Shown here: positions 9,883-18,628 of the stretch, one piece after another
Position numbering within the stretch: the stretch's first letter is position 1
How the letters are laid out: every line of letters begins with the position of its first letter
Source of the DNA: JAFDZW01 sp035632315
GTDB lineage: Bacteria > Bacteroidota > Ignavibacteria > Palsa-1295
NCBI GenBank assembly: GCA_035632315.1
Contig: DASQGZ010000034.1
Location: 94,608 to 158,607, forward strand
DNA length: 64,000 bases
Direction of reading: 5' to 3'
Translations under genes and position numbers: made by a program
Notes under the pieces: generated by a model
What the model was told of the DNA's origin: nothing
The model's input: only the letters and a program-made list of their open reading frames with translations
The model's database searches: none

Positions 9883-11904
9883 TTATTTTGTAACCAATAT
9901 CTTTGCTGAGAGCGATTCATCCGTCCCAACAGCGCGTACAAAGTATAATCCATTACTTATATTCGCAAAATTCCAATCGAATGTGTGTACACCACTCGTC
10001 ATAGAACCGCTCGTGATCGTAGCTATCGTCCGGCCTTCAACGTCAGTGATTTCAAGCGTCAGCTTATTATCAGCAACAAGATCAATCATCACTTTTGCGA
10101 TCGGCCCATCACTCGAATATGTAACTGAAATATGGTCTTGAGTAGGATCAATACCGCTATGAACCGCTCCATACATTTTTGTTCGCAGTCCTGCATACGC
10201 GCCGTGTGCAAGATTAAAATAATTTCCGCTCATTGTTGTTTCGCTCCGCACACCTCGCACAAGATAGATCACTGAATCATTACCGGCATGATAGTCTGTG
10301 TACGAATTTGTATCGATCGGTGCTGGTGTCAGCAGTTGAAAATGATTCGAATCTGCTAATGCGCGATACACATTATAGCCAATGACACCTGAATCTTTTG
10401 TCCACGAGAGCTGCTCGGGATATACATCGCCTCTATTCAACAATGTTGCAGACAGAGCTCTCGGCGAGACAAACGGCCGTGTCCTGAGCGTTGGATCTCC
10501 CATAAGATCGATATGGATCGTCCAGGCTCCGAGAGAACTACCAAGAAGATTTCCATTATAATCACCGATACTATTTTCTGTAAGTATCGCTGCATCGCCT
10601 GTCGAATGACCCATCGCCATTGGAAAGAAGAGCGAATATGGGCGCCCCGACCACATACATGTCAATCCATATTTTGAGCAAAGCGGTGCCCTGAGAAAAT
10701 TATCCTGTACGTTCCAATCCCCAAAATAACTTCCGAAGAGAAGCGTAAAAATCGCTTTCGATTCTTTTGTCGCAAAATCTGTTGTCGCTCCAACCCCGCT
10801 TGAACCCTGATCCCATCCTCCGCCGCAGCCATACGCCCAGAGATAGGCATTTGAATCAAGAGTCGTAAACCAATCAAGTCCATGAATGCTGTCTGTGCCA
10901 ACAAGCGCAGAGAAATTCCGCCAGCCGCTTGCCGCAAATGCTTCACCGCCGAAATAGCCGAAGTTATCGTCAACAAGAGCTCGCTCCGGTGCCGTAAGTA
11001 TCCCTGTACGATATGCATGATCTTTCACAAGATATTGCGATAGTAATTCTTTTTCTTTCATTGCAAAAGATGGCATATTTGCCAGATCGACTCGGCCGAT
11101 CTTCAGCACCACTCCTACCGGAGGTGTCACTTGGTCGAACTTCCCATCGCCGACGAGATTTCGCTGCGCAAGACGGATATTGGCTGTTGTATCGAAATCT
11201 CCATCTGTCCAATCCGATTCATCGTCATCGCCGTAATATTGATCAGCAGGCCAGGCGCCGAAATGATCGGGATGTCCGTCAGGATTCAGAAAACCGGAGT
11301 ATGGCACCGGCACATGGCCGATCAGAAAAAGCGTTGAAAAGTGAGCCGGATCTTTTTCATAGATCGTATCAATCCTATGTTTAATATCGGGGACTTTATC
11401 GCTGTCGCTGACATCAAGCCGAGTCGTCATATACCCTTCTGCGAGCAGATCGTTTTCGAGCTGTGCAAGTCCATTCGCTAGATAAGACGAATTTGCGGTA
11501 TCGACGACGAGAATACATCTTCCGGGATCGTCACCAACTCGAACACCGACTCCTGAACGGATATATCCGAACGAGACGATCCCCGTGCCACCGGCAGTAT
11601 GGTTTGCAAAGATCTGGTATTCATATTCCGTACCGCGGACGATCGCTGTGTCAGTGAGGGTCGAATCTTTCGCAGGGATGAGATATGTTTTGCCCCATCC
11701 CGTCGCACCTGCAACACGACGATTGTAATGCTGCGCTGTTGTCGTCGTTGGACGCTTCCAATGAAGCGTAATAGCTGGCTTTACTCCGTCGACGGTTGCT
11801 TGAACGAGCACCGCCTTATCGGATGATACCTGAGCATTACCATCACATATGAAAACTGAGGTTATAAAAAAGGTAAAACCGAATATCAGTACAAACTTTC
11901 TCAT
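9883..11904 (-). CDS. T9SS cargo with C25 (gingipain)-like fold, probably inactive
   Basis: This 673-residue exported protein has a signal peptide (MRKFVLIFGFTFFITSVFI), a fibronectin-III-like domain at about 30-110, a caspase-like/C25 region at about 125-480, another FN3-like domain, and a T9SS sorting domain ending GLYFVRAVGTDESLSAKILVTK. C25 landmarks are STLFLIGHVPVP, a following DQYYGD, GRVDLANM and the closing LMGDPTLRTR. In gingipains the catalytic His sits in a GHG-type loop and the Cys in a CxNGxF-type loop. The matching places here read YGCGGG (358-363) and GSYFGDW (391-397), so both catalytic residues seem replaced. It may be a structural or binding relative rather than a protease. 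The fold assignment is by motif order only. Confidence 0.78.
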   Translation of the reverse strand: MRKFVLIFGFTFFITSVFICDGNAQVSSDKAVLVQATVDGVKPAITLHWKRPTTTTAQHYNRRVAGATGWGKTYLIPAKDSTLTDTAIVRGTEYEYQIFANHTAGGTGIVSFGYIRSGVGVRVGDDPGRCILVVDTANSSYLANGLAQLENDLLAEGYMTTRLDVSDSDKVPDIKHRIDTIYEKDPAHFSTLFLIGHVPVPYSGFLNPDGHPDHFGAWPADQYYGDDDESDWTDGDFDTTANIRLAQRNLVGDGKFDQVTPPVGVVLKIGRVDLANMPSFAMKEKELLSQYLVKDHAYRTGILTAPERALVDDNFGYFGGEAFAASGWRNFSALVGTDSIHGLDWFTTLDSNAYLWAYGCGGGWDQGSSGVGATTDFATKESKAIFTLLFGSYFGDWNVQDNFLRAPLCSKYGLTCMWSGRPYSLFFPMAMGHSTGDAAILTENSIGDYNGNLLGSSLGAWTIHIDLMGDPTLRTRPFVSPRALSATLLNRGDVYPEQLSWTKDSGVIGYNVYRALADSNHFQLLTPAPIDTNSYTDYHAGNDSVIYLVRGVRSETTMSGNYFNLAHGAYAGLRTKMYGAVHSGIDPTQDHISVTYSSDGPIAKVMIDLVADNKLTLEITDVEGRTIATITSGSMTSGVHTFDWNFANISNGLYFVRAVGTDESLSAKILVTK

Positions 11905-11961
11905 AGTCGCCAGAGATGATGAATTGCTGATATAACAATGTCAATACAGGAATGTTGCCCC

Positions 11962-13695
11962 TTAATGTTGTTGATACATCATATCTATTAGCTCGTTATA
12001 TTTTCGCTCAACTTCTTTGCGACGGATCTTTAGGGTTGGGGTGAGCAATCCATTCTCAATTGTAAACGGCTCGCGGAGAATTTGGAATCGCCGGATCTTT
12101 TCGTAGCTGGCAAGCTCGCGGTTGATCTTCGTTATTTCGCGTTCAATTGCGGTCCGAGCATCACTACCATTGCTATGTTCAGAATTCGGGATGACAAGAG
12201 CCGTACAATAATCGCGCCTTTCGCCAAGGACGACAGCTTGTTCAATGAACGGAGATGACTCGAGAAGCACTTCGATCGGTGCTGGTGCTATATTTTTTCC
12301 GTTCGCAAGTACAATAATATGTTTTTTGCGATCAGTGATCTTCAGACGACCTGCTTCATCAATAATGCCTATATCACCTGAATGCAGCCAGCCGTCCGAG
12401 TCGATGATTTCGTTCGTTGCGGCGTTGTCTTTGTAATAGCCTTTCATGACGTTCGCGCCGCGTATGAGAATTTCTCCATCGTCTGCAATGCGAAGTTCGA
12501 TACCAGGCAGTGGGAGTCCGACCGTGCCCCATTTTAATTTATCGATTCTGCTCACGGCTACCACAGGCGAAGTTTCGGTCAGCCCGTAGCCTTCAATAAT
12601 ATGCATCCCAAGTCCGGCAAATGCTTTGCCAACATCGGGTTTCAGTGCTGCACCGCCGCTTACAAAAAAGCGAATCCGTCCGCCCGTGCGTTGTCTGATC
12701 TTCGAGAGCACAAGTTTATTCGCAACACGAAATTGTAATCGTGCAAAGAACGAAACGCGTCTGCCTTCATACTTCGCTGCGTTTTGATTTCCAATCTTTA
12801 GCCCCCAATCAAAAACTATCCTACGCAGCGCAGACATCTTATCACGTGATTGTTCTACCCGGGTGTGCACACGCTCGAAAAAACGTGGCACGGCCGTCAT
12901 TACTGTAGGCCGGACTTCAAGCATATTTGACGCAACAGAATCGATTGATTCTGCAAAGGCGATCTGCACACCAAGCGTGAAAACGAGATACGAGGCAATA
13001 CGCTCAAAACTATGAGAAAGTGGCAGGAATGATAAGAAAAGATCGTTTTTATTGAGAACAGGTATTGCTGCGGCAGCTGCTTCCAGGTTTGAAACGAGGT
13101 TGCGGTGCGTCAACATCACACCCTTTGGAATGCCCGTCGTGCCACTTGTGTAAATGATCGTGACTACTTCCTCCGATGACATCTTTTTCATTGTAAACGA
13201 ATCTGGCGCCTGCACTTCGAGTCCAGAAAAATGAAAAAAGCCTACTCGACTATGTGATGGCAATACAATATCAGAGTCCATCACTATTACAGATCCTAAC
13301 TCCGGAGCATTGTCTATGACCGAAAGAATTTTTCGAAGCTGATAATCCGTTGAAACGACAACCGCTTTCGCACCTGAATGTTGTAAAATATATTCCGTCT
13401 GCTTTGCGGTGAGCGTTGGAAAGACGGGAACAGTAATGGCGCCAATCAGTATTGCTGCAAGATCCGTAACCACCCATTCCGGCCGCGATTCACTCACGAT
13501 AAGCAGCCGTTGACCATAGACTATTCCAAGTTGTTCGAGTGCAGCCGCAAATTTCATTGCGCGTCGAGTCAATTCGCCATACGAAAATGATTTATATTGC
13601 TCGCCGCGTTTCTCTTTGAAATGAATATATGGATCATTCACAAAGCGTATATCGCTTCGTTCGAAAAATATATCTTGTAATGTCCGTTCGCCCAC
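11962..13695 (-). CDS. Long-chain acyl-CoA synthetase (AMP-forming)
   Basis: This ANL-superfamily enzyme activates fatty acids to acyl-CoA through an acyl-adenylate. The P-loop motif is TIIYTSGTTGIPKGVMLTHR, followed by EGYGLTETSPV, HSGDIGIID and the C-terminal KKHIIVLANGKNIAP hinge typical of FadD15/FAA1-type enzymes. At about 577 residues it has the normal length. The frame stays open to a TTG at 13719, but that codon lies inside a -7 promoter element. The GTG at 13695, giving a start MGERTLQDIFFERS, is the likelier start. It is the last gene of a minus-strand run but seems to have its own promoter. Substrate chain length cannot be read from the sequence. Confidence 0.9.
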   Translation of the reverse strand: MGERTLQDIFFERSDIRFVNDPYIHFKEKRGEQYKSFSYGELTRRAMKFAAALEQLGIVYGQRLLIVSESRPEWVVTDLAAILIGAITVPVFPTLTAKQTEYILQHSGAKAVVVSTDYQLRKILSVIDNAPELGSVIVMDSDIVLPSHSRVGFFHFSGLEVQAPDSFTMKKMSSEEVVTIIYTSGTTGIPKGVMLTHRNLVSNLEAAAAAIPVLNKNDLFLSFLPLSHSFERIASYLVFTLGVQIAFAESIDSVASNMLEVRPTVMTAVPRFFERVHTRVEQSRDKMSALRRIVFDWGLKIGNQNAAKYEGRRVSFFARLQFRVANKLVLSKIRQRTGGRIRFFVSGGAALKPDVGKAFAGLGMHIIEGYGLTETSPVVAVSRIDKLKWGTVGLPLPGIELRIADDGEILIRGANVMKGYYKDNAATNEIIDSDGWLHSGDIGIIDEAGRLKITDRKKHIIVLANGKNIAPAPIEVLLESSPFIEQAVVLGERRDYCTALVIPNSEHSNGSDARTAIEREITKINRELASYEKIRRFQILREPFTIENGLLTPTLKIRRKEVERKYNELIDMMYQQH

Positions 13696-13716
13696 CAAAC
13701 AGGTTTTCTTTAACCT

Positions 13717-13732
13717 CAAAAATACAAAATTA
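13717..13732 (-). promoter_or_regulatory. Two overlapping -7 elements before the acyl-CoA ligase
   Basis: On the minus strand the sequence reads TAATTTTG directly followed by TATTTTTG, two exact TAnnTTTG matches in tandem. They lie between the stop of the upstream RNA-ligase-like gene and the acyl-CoA synthetase. This suggests the synthetase can be transcribed on its own, and it moves the likely translation start to 13695. Confidence 0.45.
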
Positions 13733-13746
13733 CTGCCGGAATATAT

Positions 13747-14358
13747 TTAACCGAACAAACTAAGTTCAGAGTGTTCTGCCCCAGGTGGGTTACCTGCGAA
13801 TATGCCCTTTTGAATTGTTTTCCACCCATGGTCATATTTCATCAAGCAGATATGATTGAGTATAAAGCGGCGACGAAAGATCTTCGATTCGAATTCGTGC
13901 CACGCTTTATCGAACATTGGGCGGCTGAGGTCTCTGAACGCGATCGTGATATGCGGATGGAATCCATAACTCGGCCCGCGTGACTTACCACGAGAATAGA
14001 CTTTTGCAAATTCTTTCGAGAGCCGTTTTTGCATACCCATAATTTCAGGGCTTTCAATAGGTTTGACGTAGATCGTCGTCTGGTGAAATTCCCCGAAACC
14101 ATCGATGCATACTTCGAATGGTTTTTCTTTTACGGCAAAATTGTTCGTGAAATCAATGAGCTCCCTCTCGACTGGAACCGGTGCTTCGAACGGTGCTATA
14201 AGCGTTGTATGAACAGGCCGTTTCATTGCTTCGTGAGTACGATATTCTTTTTCGACATATTCTTGTATTTCACGAATGTTACCGTACACGGGCTCTGGCG
14301 GGACGATCGCAAAAAAATAAATGCCTGGCCGAGCAGATTGAGACATGTTGGTGCTCAT
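13747..14358 (-). CDS. 2'-5' RNA ligase family protein (2H phosphoesterase)
   Basis: This is a member of the 2H phosphoesterase/ThpR superfamily. Two HxT motifs, HTTLIAPFEAP near residue 50 and HPHITIAFRDL near residue 135, are spaced as in cyclic-phosphodiesterases and 2'-5' RNA ligases. The start is placed at ATG 14358 (MSTNMSQSARPGIYFF), giving 203 residues. An upstream in-frame ATG at 14382 would only add a hydrophobic stub. Biochemical roles in this family range from RNA 2',3'-cyclic phosphate hydrolysis to unknown, so no specific substrate is claimed. It lies between the hemerythrin gene and the acyl-CoA ligase on the same strand. Confidence 0.82.
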   Translation of the reverse strand: MSTNMSQSARPGIYFFAIVPPEPVYGNIREIQEYVEKEYRTHEAMKRPVHTTLIAPFEAPVPVERELIDFTNNFAVKEKPFEVCIDGFGEFHQTTIYVKPIESPEIMGMQKRLSKEFAKVYSRGKSRGPSYGFHPHITIAFRDLSRPMFDKAWHEFESKIFRRRFILNHICLMKYDHGWKTIQKGIFAGNPPGAEHSELSLFG

Positions 14359-14425
14359 TATCATGAAGATAATATACAACATTTCGTCGAACTGAAGACG
14401 GGGGTTCTATGTGTTGTTTAACCGG

Positions 14426-15106
14426 TCAATTCTCTGTTTCTTCGTCGTCAGATTCTTCATCAGAATCGATGATGGTTTTTGAAACTGCAGTATCATCGCC
14501 ATGTTCGGCCAACGGATCATATATGGTATTCTCAAATCCGATCACAGGCATCACCGTTCGTTCGCTATGCAGCTCTCTGATCATGAGCATAATGGCAATG
14601 CGTTCCGGAGGAGTTAGTAAGTTATCATTCGCTGCTGTGTAAATAATTTGGTTCTCCATGGTTATATGCTCGTGATACAGCTTCACCAGTTCGTCGGCAA
14701 TATCGAGAAATCGTTTTTCATCCTCAATGCTAAGCGATTGTTGAATAAGATAGCCTTCCCATAGGGCCAGCAGCGCTTTCGAACGCTGCTGCATTATTGT
14801 ATGCTGCTCATGAATAAAGCGATTAGGAGCCGTCGGCGATTGGAAACCAATATGGGTCACTTTTTCGAGCACAACGGGAAAGAGTGCACGCTCTTCGTCC
14901 ATTTCGTGAATCGGTGCTACACGAACAAAAAATTCGAGCAGTTCTTGCCACTCGGGCGAAGTTTCGAAAGATGTACGGACTCCTACCTTGCGCGCGGCAT
15001 CGACAAGTTTTGAAAATCGGTCGAGGACAGCACCGACAACCCCATGGCTGTCCCGAAAGTATCTGATCGGATCATCGTATTGTTGCGGGTCAGGTAGTTT
15101 AATCAT
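14426..15106 (-). CDS. Hemerythrin-like (HHE) domain protein
   Basis: This 226-residue cytoplasmic protein has an all-helical HHE arrangement. Likely metal ligands are H in FRDSHG, the HEMDEE cluster, the HEQH motif and YHEHITMEN, in the order and spacing of non-haem diiron hemerythrin domains. The tail is strongly acidic (DSDEESDDEETEN). Members of the family bind O2 or sense redox/NO and iron. It is separated by three bases from the Tat-exported aminotransferase gene upstream and is clearly co-transcribed with it. Confidence 0.83.
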   Translation of the reverse strand: MIKLPDPQQYDDPIRYFRDSHGVVGAVLDRFSKLVDAARKVGVRTSFETSPEWQELLEFFVRVAPIHEMDEERALFPVVLEKVTHIGFQSPTAPNRFIHEQHTIMQQRSKALLALWEGYLIQQSLSIEDEKRFLDIADELVKLYHEHITMENQIIYTAANDNLLTPPERIAIMLMIRELHSERTVMPVIGFENTIYDPLAEHGDDTAVSKTIIDSDEESDDEETEN

Positions 15107-15109
15107 TGC

Positions 15110-16369
15110 TTAGATAGATTGCAACGCTTTTCCAAGCGCGGAAATGAATGTGTCGATCTCACCCTTCGAATTATAGATATGCGTGCTAAAACGATTGGCT
15201 TCGAGATCACCTTCGGGGACGACGCGGGTTCTGATCTTATCACTTTTTTCAAGCATAACAGCAAGATCACGGTACCGATTATGATTAACGAGCTTGATCG
15301 TCGTAATTCCCGATTGCGATGTCGGTGGTGTTAGGATCGAAAATTTGGTTTTGTCAAGGGAGGCAAGTCCTTCACGTAAGTGGTTCGACAGTTCAAGCAC
15401 TCGCGATTCGATTTTCGCGAAACCGATTGCCGCTTGCCATTTAATTGCTTCAGTAAGACCGTAATAGAGCGACGAGCTTTGCGTAGCAAAGTCATATCTT
15501 CCGGCGTCGTCAGCCCACTCGAGATTACCCTGATAATCCCAATGTTTATCTGACTCCGCACCACACCAACTCGGCGGAACATACTCTCGAAATTCTTTTG
15601 AAATATAGAGATACCCAGTTCCTTTCGGACCGAGCACCCATTTGTGCCCGCAACTTGCATACGCATCGCAGCCGATCTTCTTGACATCGACTACAAGCAT
15701 ACCCGGAACATGTGCTCCATCGACGAACATCCAGGCGCCCTTTGAATGAGCAAGTTGTGAAAGCCGATCAACCGGAAGAACGTGACCGGTCGTACACGTA
15801 ATATGAGGAACGGCGATCACTTTTGTTCTCGGCGTCATTGCTTTCTCGAAACGTTCGAGGATGACGTTGTCGTCGGAATGTAACTCGATAAATTTTACGA
15901 CGATCCCATGCCGTTTAGCGCGTCCGAGCCACGGGACAGCCCCGCCGCCGTGTTCTTCGTTCGTGAGCAGCACTTCATCACCCGGCATCATTCGCACGCC
16001 GGACGCAACGATAGAGATACCTTCTGTCACATTATGTGTGAGCGCAATATCGGACGCATCTGCGTTCAATAAACCGCCAATCGCTTTGTAGAGAGCCTCG
16101 TGGTCGTAGCCATAATCTGCTGTTGCATCGACGTATGCAATTCGGTCTGTCACAGCTTTCGTTACGGCAAGAGGGCTCGGGCCCATTGTGCCGTTATTGA
16201 GAAAAATAATATTCTTTGTAATTGGGAATTCATCTCGGATGTGTTCCCAGTACGCTTCTTCGCTTCCTGCAAAATATCGCAGATTCTTCGCAAACACATC
16301 GACAGGAGAAACGAATGCCGCAGCTGCCGGTGCGGCCGCTGAAAACTTCAGAAATGTTCTGCGATCCAT
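15110..16369 (-). CDS. Tat-exported class V aminotransferase (PLP enzyme)
   Basis: This is a fold-type I PLP enzyme of the aminotransferase class V/isopenicillin-N-epimerase/cysteine-desulfurase-like group, 419 residues long. The N-terminus (MDRRTFLKFSAAAPAAAAFVSP) is a twin-arginine signal, so the folded, PLP-loaded enzyme should act outside the cytoplasm. The PLP Lys is K243 in SCGHKWVLGPKGTGYLY, and FVDGAHVPG supplies the Asp that contacts the pyridine nitrogen. No persulfide Cys loop like that of SufS is seen at the C-terminus, so epimerase or lyase chemistry is more likely than desulfuration. It follows a lipoprotein gene by 14 bases and precedes the hemerythrin gene by 3. Confidence 0.87.
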   Translation of the reverse strand: MDRRTFLKFSAAAPAAAAFVSPVDVFAKNLRYFAGSEEAYWEHIRDEFPITKNIIFLNNGTMGPSPLAVTKAVTDRIAYVDATADYGYDHEALYKAIGGLLNADASDIALTHNVTEGISIVASGVRMMPGDEVLLTNEEHGGGAVPWLGRAKRHGIVVKFIELHSDDNVILERFEKAMTPRTKVIAVPHITCTTGHVLPVDRLSQLAHSKGAWMFVDGAHVPGMLVVDVKKIGCDAYASCGHKWVLGPKGTGYLYISKEFREYVPPSWCGAESDKHWDYQGNLEWADDAGRYDFATQSSSLYYGLTEAIKWQAAIGFAKIESRVLELSNHLREGLASLDKTKFSILTPPTSQSGITTIKLVNHNRYRDLAVMLEKSDKIRTRVVPEGDLEANRFSTHIYNSKGEIDTFISALGKALQSI

Positions 16370-16383
16370 ATCAGTATGTGTAA

Positions 16384-16929
16384 TTAGTGAAGCCGAATTG
16401 CACTCGAACGTAAGACCACCACCGGATGATCGTACATCGGATGATGGATAAAATAGAACACATCGTTCTCCCGGAAAAGATTCGCTTCGTCGCCGCGCCC
16501 AAGTGTACCGACCACGACAGATTCTGTAGAATCTTTATAAATATGTGTGAATTCCGTTACCATAATACGCCCGACGATCGGTATACCCAAATGATAATAC
16601 GATGCTTCACTGACGGGGTCACGCGGCTGAAGTGTGAGAGTAGTGTCGGCGCCGGCTGATTTGAATCTGAATCTGCTTGCGACGTTTGAGGATGCAGATT
16701 CTATCTTTACATAAGCGACACCCTCATTGTTTTCAGAAAGAGGGATTGGCGGAATGACTTGGCTGCACGATATGCATTCAAGCGACGGGTCACTGAATAG
16801 TGTTGATCCACCGGGTGGGGTAACATTAATTTTGACCCGATCTCCTTCCCACCCAAGCTGAACGCTTCGGTGAGAAGCGCATCCTGTCAGAGCAAGTGTC
16901 AACGCAAGAAAAATGAATCCTTTATACAA
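16384..16929 (-). CDS. Predicted lipoprotein of unknown function
   Basis: This 181-residue protein starts at a TTG (MYKGFIFLALTLALTGC). The lipobox LTGC puts the acylated Cys at residue 17. The mature part is beta-rich with a Pro/Cys-containing loop (SDPSLECISCSQ) and no domain I recognise. No ATG exists upstream before the divergent rsmI gene, and the TTG gives a complete signal peptide, which is why it was chosen. It is the first gene of the run leading to the Tat aminotransferase and hemerythrin. Confidence 0.7.
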   Translation of the reverse strand: MYKGFIFLALTLALTGCASHRSVQLGWEGDRVKINVTPPGGSTLFSDPSLECISCSQVIPPIPLSENNEGVAYVKIESASSNVASRFRFKSAGADTTLTLQPRDPVSEASYYHLGIPIVGRIMVTEFTHIYKDSTESVVVGTLGRGDEANLFRENDVFYFIHHPMYDHPVVVLRSSAIRLH

Positions 16930-16968
16930 TGTTATGCTGTTTTCAGAACACTGTAGATAAACGATAGA

Positions 16969-17670
16969 ATGCTCTATTTAGTCGCTACCCCGATCGGAAA
17001 TCTTGACGACCTTTCGCTTCGAGCGATCAAGGTGCTGCAAGAAGCTCATATTGTCGCCTGCGAAGACACGCGCCATGCACGCATTCTTTTTGAACGACAT
17101 GCCATCAAGCCTCGTCGGTTGGTCAGCTATCATTCTCATAACGAACGCCAGCGTGCCGCTGAACTCGCCGACGATCTTCGCGGTGGAACGGATATTGCCC
17201 TCATTACCGACGCAGGTACGCCCGGGATCTCCGACCCTGCTTGGGCCATTGTTCGTGAAGCAGTAATGTCGGGTGTTGATGTTGTGCCGATTCCCGGGGC
17301 TTGTGCAGCGATCGCGGCGTTATCTGCAAGCGGACTTGACACGTCGCGATTTGTATTCGAAGGTTTTTTACCGCTCAAAAAAGGACGCAAGCGGCGCATC
17401 GCAGCCGTCGCAGCCGAAGAACGAACAACAGTAATTTATGAATCGCCGCACCGCATAAAACGGCTTCTTGCTGAAATCACAGAAGCCTGCGGCCCCGAAC
17501 GAGGAGCATCATTGTGCAGAGAATTAACAAAAATGCACGAACAGATTTATCGTGGCTCGATAAAAGAGATTTCCGAGCATATTGAAAAACAATTTCCGAA
17601 CGACGTAAAAGGCGAATGCGTCCTCGTTGTATCCGGGAGCAATTCGACTATCCCTGAACAGAACGACTGA
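16969..17670 (+). CDS. rsmI: 16S rRNA 2'-O-methyltransferase RsmI
   Basis: RsmI methylates the ribose 2'-OH of C1402 in 16S rRNA using SAM. The 233-residue sequence has the family N-terminus MLYLVATPIGNLDDLSLRA, the block ACEDTRHARIL, the motif LITDAGTPGISDPAW, the PIPGACAAIAALSASGL segment, and VIYESPHRIKRLL. Length is somewhat short of the E. coli enzyme at the C-terminus, as is common. Its stop codon overlaps the next start by one base (TGATG), so the two genes are translationally coupled. Confidence 0.95.
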   Translation: MLYLVATPIGNLDDLSLRAIKVLQEAHIVACEDTRHARILFERHAIKPRRLVSYHSHNERQRAAELADDLRGGTDIALITDAGTPGISDPAWAIVREAVMSGVDVVPIPGACAAIAALSASGLDTSRFVFEGFLPLKKGRKRRIAAVAAEERTTVIYESPHRIKRLLAEITEACGPERGASLCRELTKMHEQIYRGSIKEISEHIEKQFPNDVKGECVLVVSGSNSTIPEQND

Positions 17671-18578
17671 TGGAATTTTTACCTAGCGATTTCGAATCCG
17701 TTCATTGCGATCTTTGTGGCGCGGACGATTATACCAAACGCTATGAAAAACGCGGCTTTTGGATGGTCCAGTGCAACAAATGCGGGCTTGTTTATACAAA
17801 CCCTCGTTTAAAGCAGGAAAAGATCGCCGCGCTCTATGATGCCGATTATTTCCAAGGTCATGGCTTCGATAAAAGTATCGACTATGTTAAAGATGTGAAA
17901 GAGCATACCGCAAAGGACTCGTTCACGCTCGAAGATTGGGACTGCGATTGGATCCGCGATATTCTTTCTCGTACTCAACCGGGTAATGTCACTCCAACAC
18001 TGCTCGAAGTCGGCTGCGGTACCGGCGTCTTTCTCGATAAAGCCCGCAAACACGGTTTCGTTTGCCGAGGGCTTGAGCTGTCGGAGTATGCAGCGAATTT
18101 TGTCAGGCAGATGGGAATCTCCGTCGAAACGAAATCGATCGAGGACGCAAATTATCCCGAGCATTCGTTCGATGTGATCGTCATGCGCGAAGTCATTGAG
18201 CATTTGCCACATCCGATGGAATCGTTAAAGACCGTTCACAAGTGGCTGAAAACAGGCGGCGTACTGTTCATGGCAACCGGCAATTATGACTGTCCCGAGC
18301 GCAAACTTCGCAAATCGGATTGGTTCTACTTCATGCCGGAAGGACACCTGAATATTTTTTCGAATAAAACGATGACGGAATATCTTCGCAAAGTTGGGTT
18401 CAAAGAGATCAATGTGACAAATCAAGGCGACCTATTGATGCACAAACTTCGCAGTGCGAATATTATCAGTTCCGGCTCACCTCAGCCGAAGAATCCCATC
18501 AAGAAAATGATATTTAGTCTCATCCGCTCTGTAAACCATTTCATTTCGAGCGGGATGCGCATCTATGCGGTTAAGTAG
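17670..18578 (+). CDS. Class I SAM-dependent methyltransferase with zinc-ribbon start
   Basis: This 302-residue protein begins with a CxxC...CxxC zinc-ribbon (CDLCG at residues 11-15 and CNKCG near 35). A Rossmann methyltransferase domain follows, with the SAM motif LLEVGCGTGVFLDKA near residue 110 and VIVMREVIEHLPHP further on. This layout is common among sugar or small-molecule C/N/O-methyltransferases in polysaccharide loci. The C-terminal 40 residues are basic and hydrophobic. It is coupled to rsmI by a one-base overlap. The substrate is not deducible. Confidence 0.82.
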   Translation: MEFLPSDFESVHCDLCGADDYTKRYEKRGFWMVQCNKCGLVYTNPRLKQEKIAALYDADYFQGHGFDKSIDYVKDVKEHTAKDSFTLEDWDCDWIRDILSRTQPGNVTPTLLEVGCGTGVFLDKARKHGFVCRGLELSEYAANFVRQMGISVETKSIEDANYPEHSFDVIVMREVIEHLPHPMESLKTVHKWLKTGGVLFMATGNYDCPERKLRKSDWFYFMPEGHLNIFSNKTMTEYLRKVGFKEINVTNQGDLLMHKLRSANIISSGSPQPKNPIKKMIFSLIRSVNHFISSGMRIYAVK

Positions 18579-18628
18579 AGGGATCATGCAGCTCTTTTTC
18601 CTATTACACCACAATGGAAAAATTGGAG

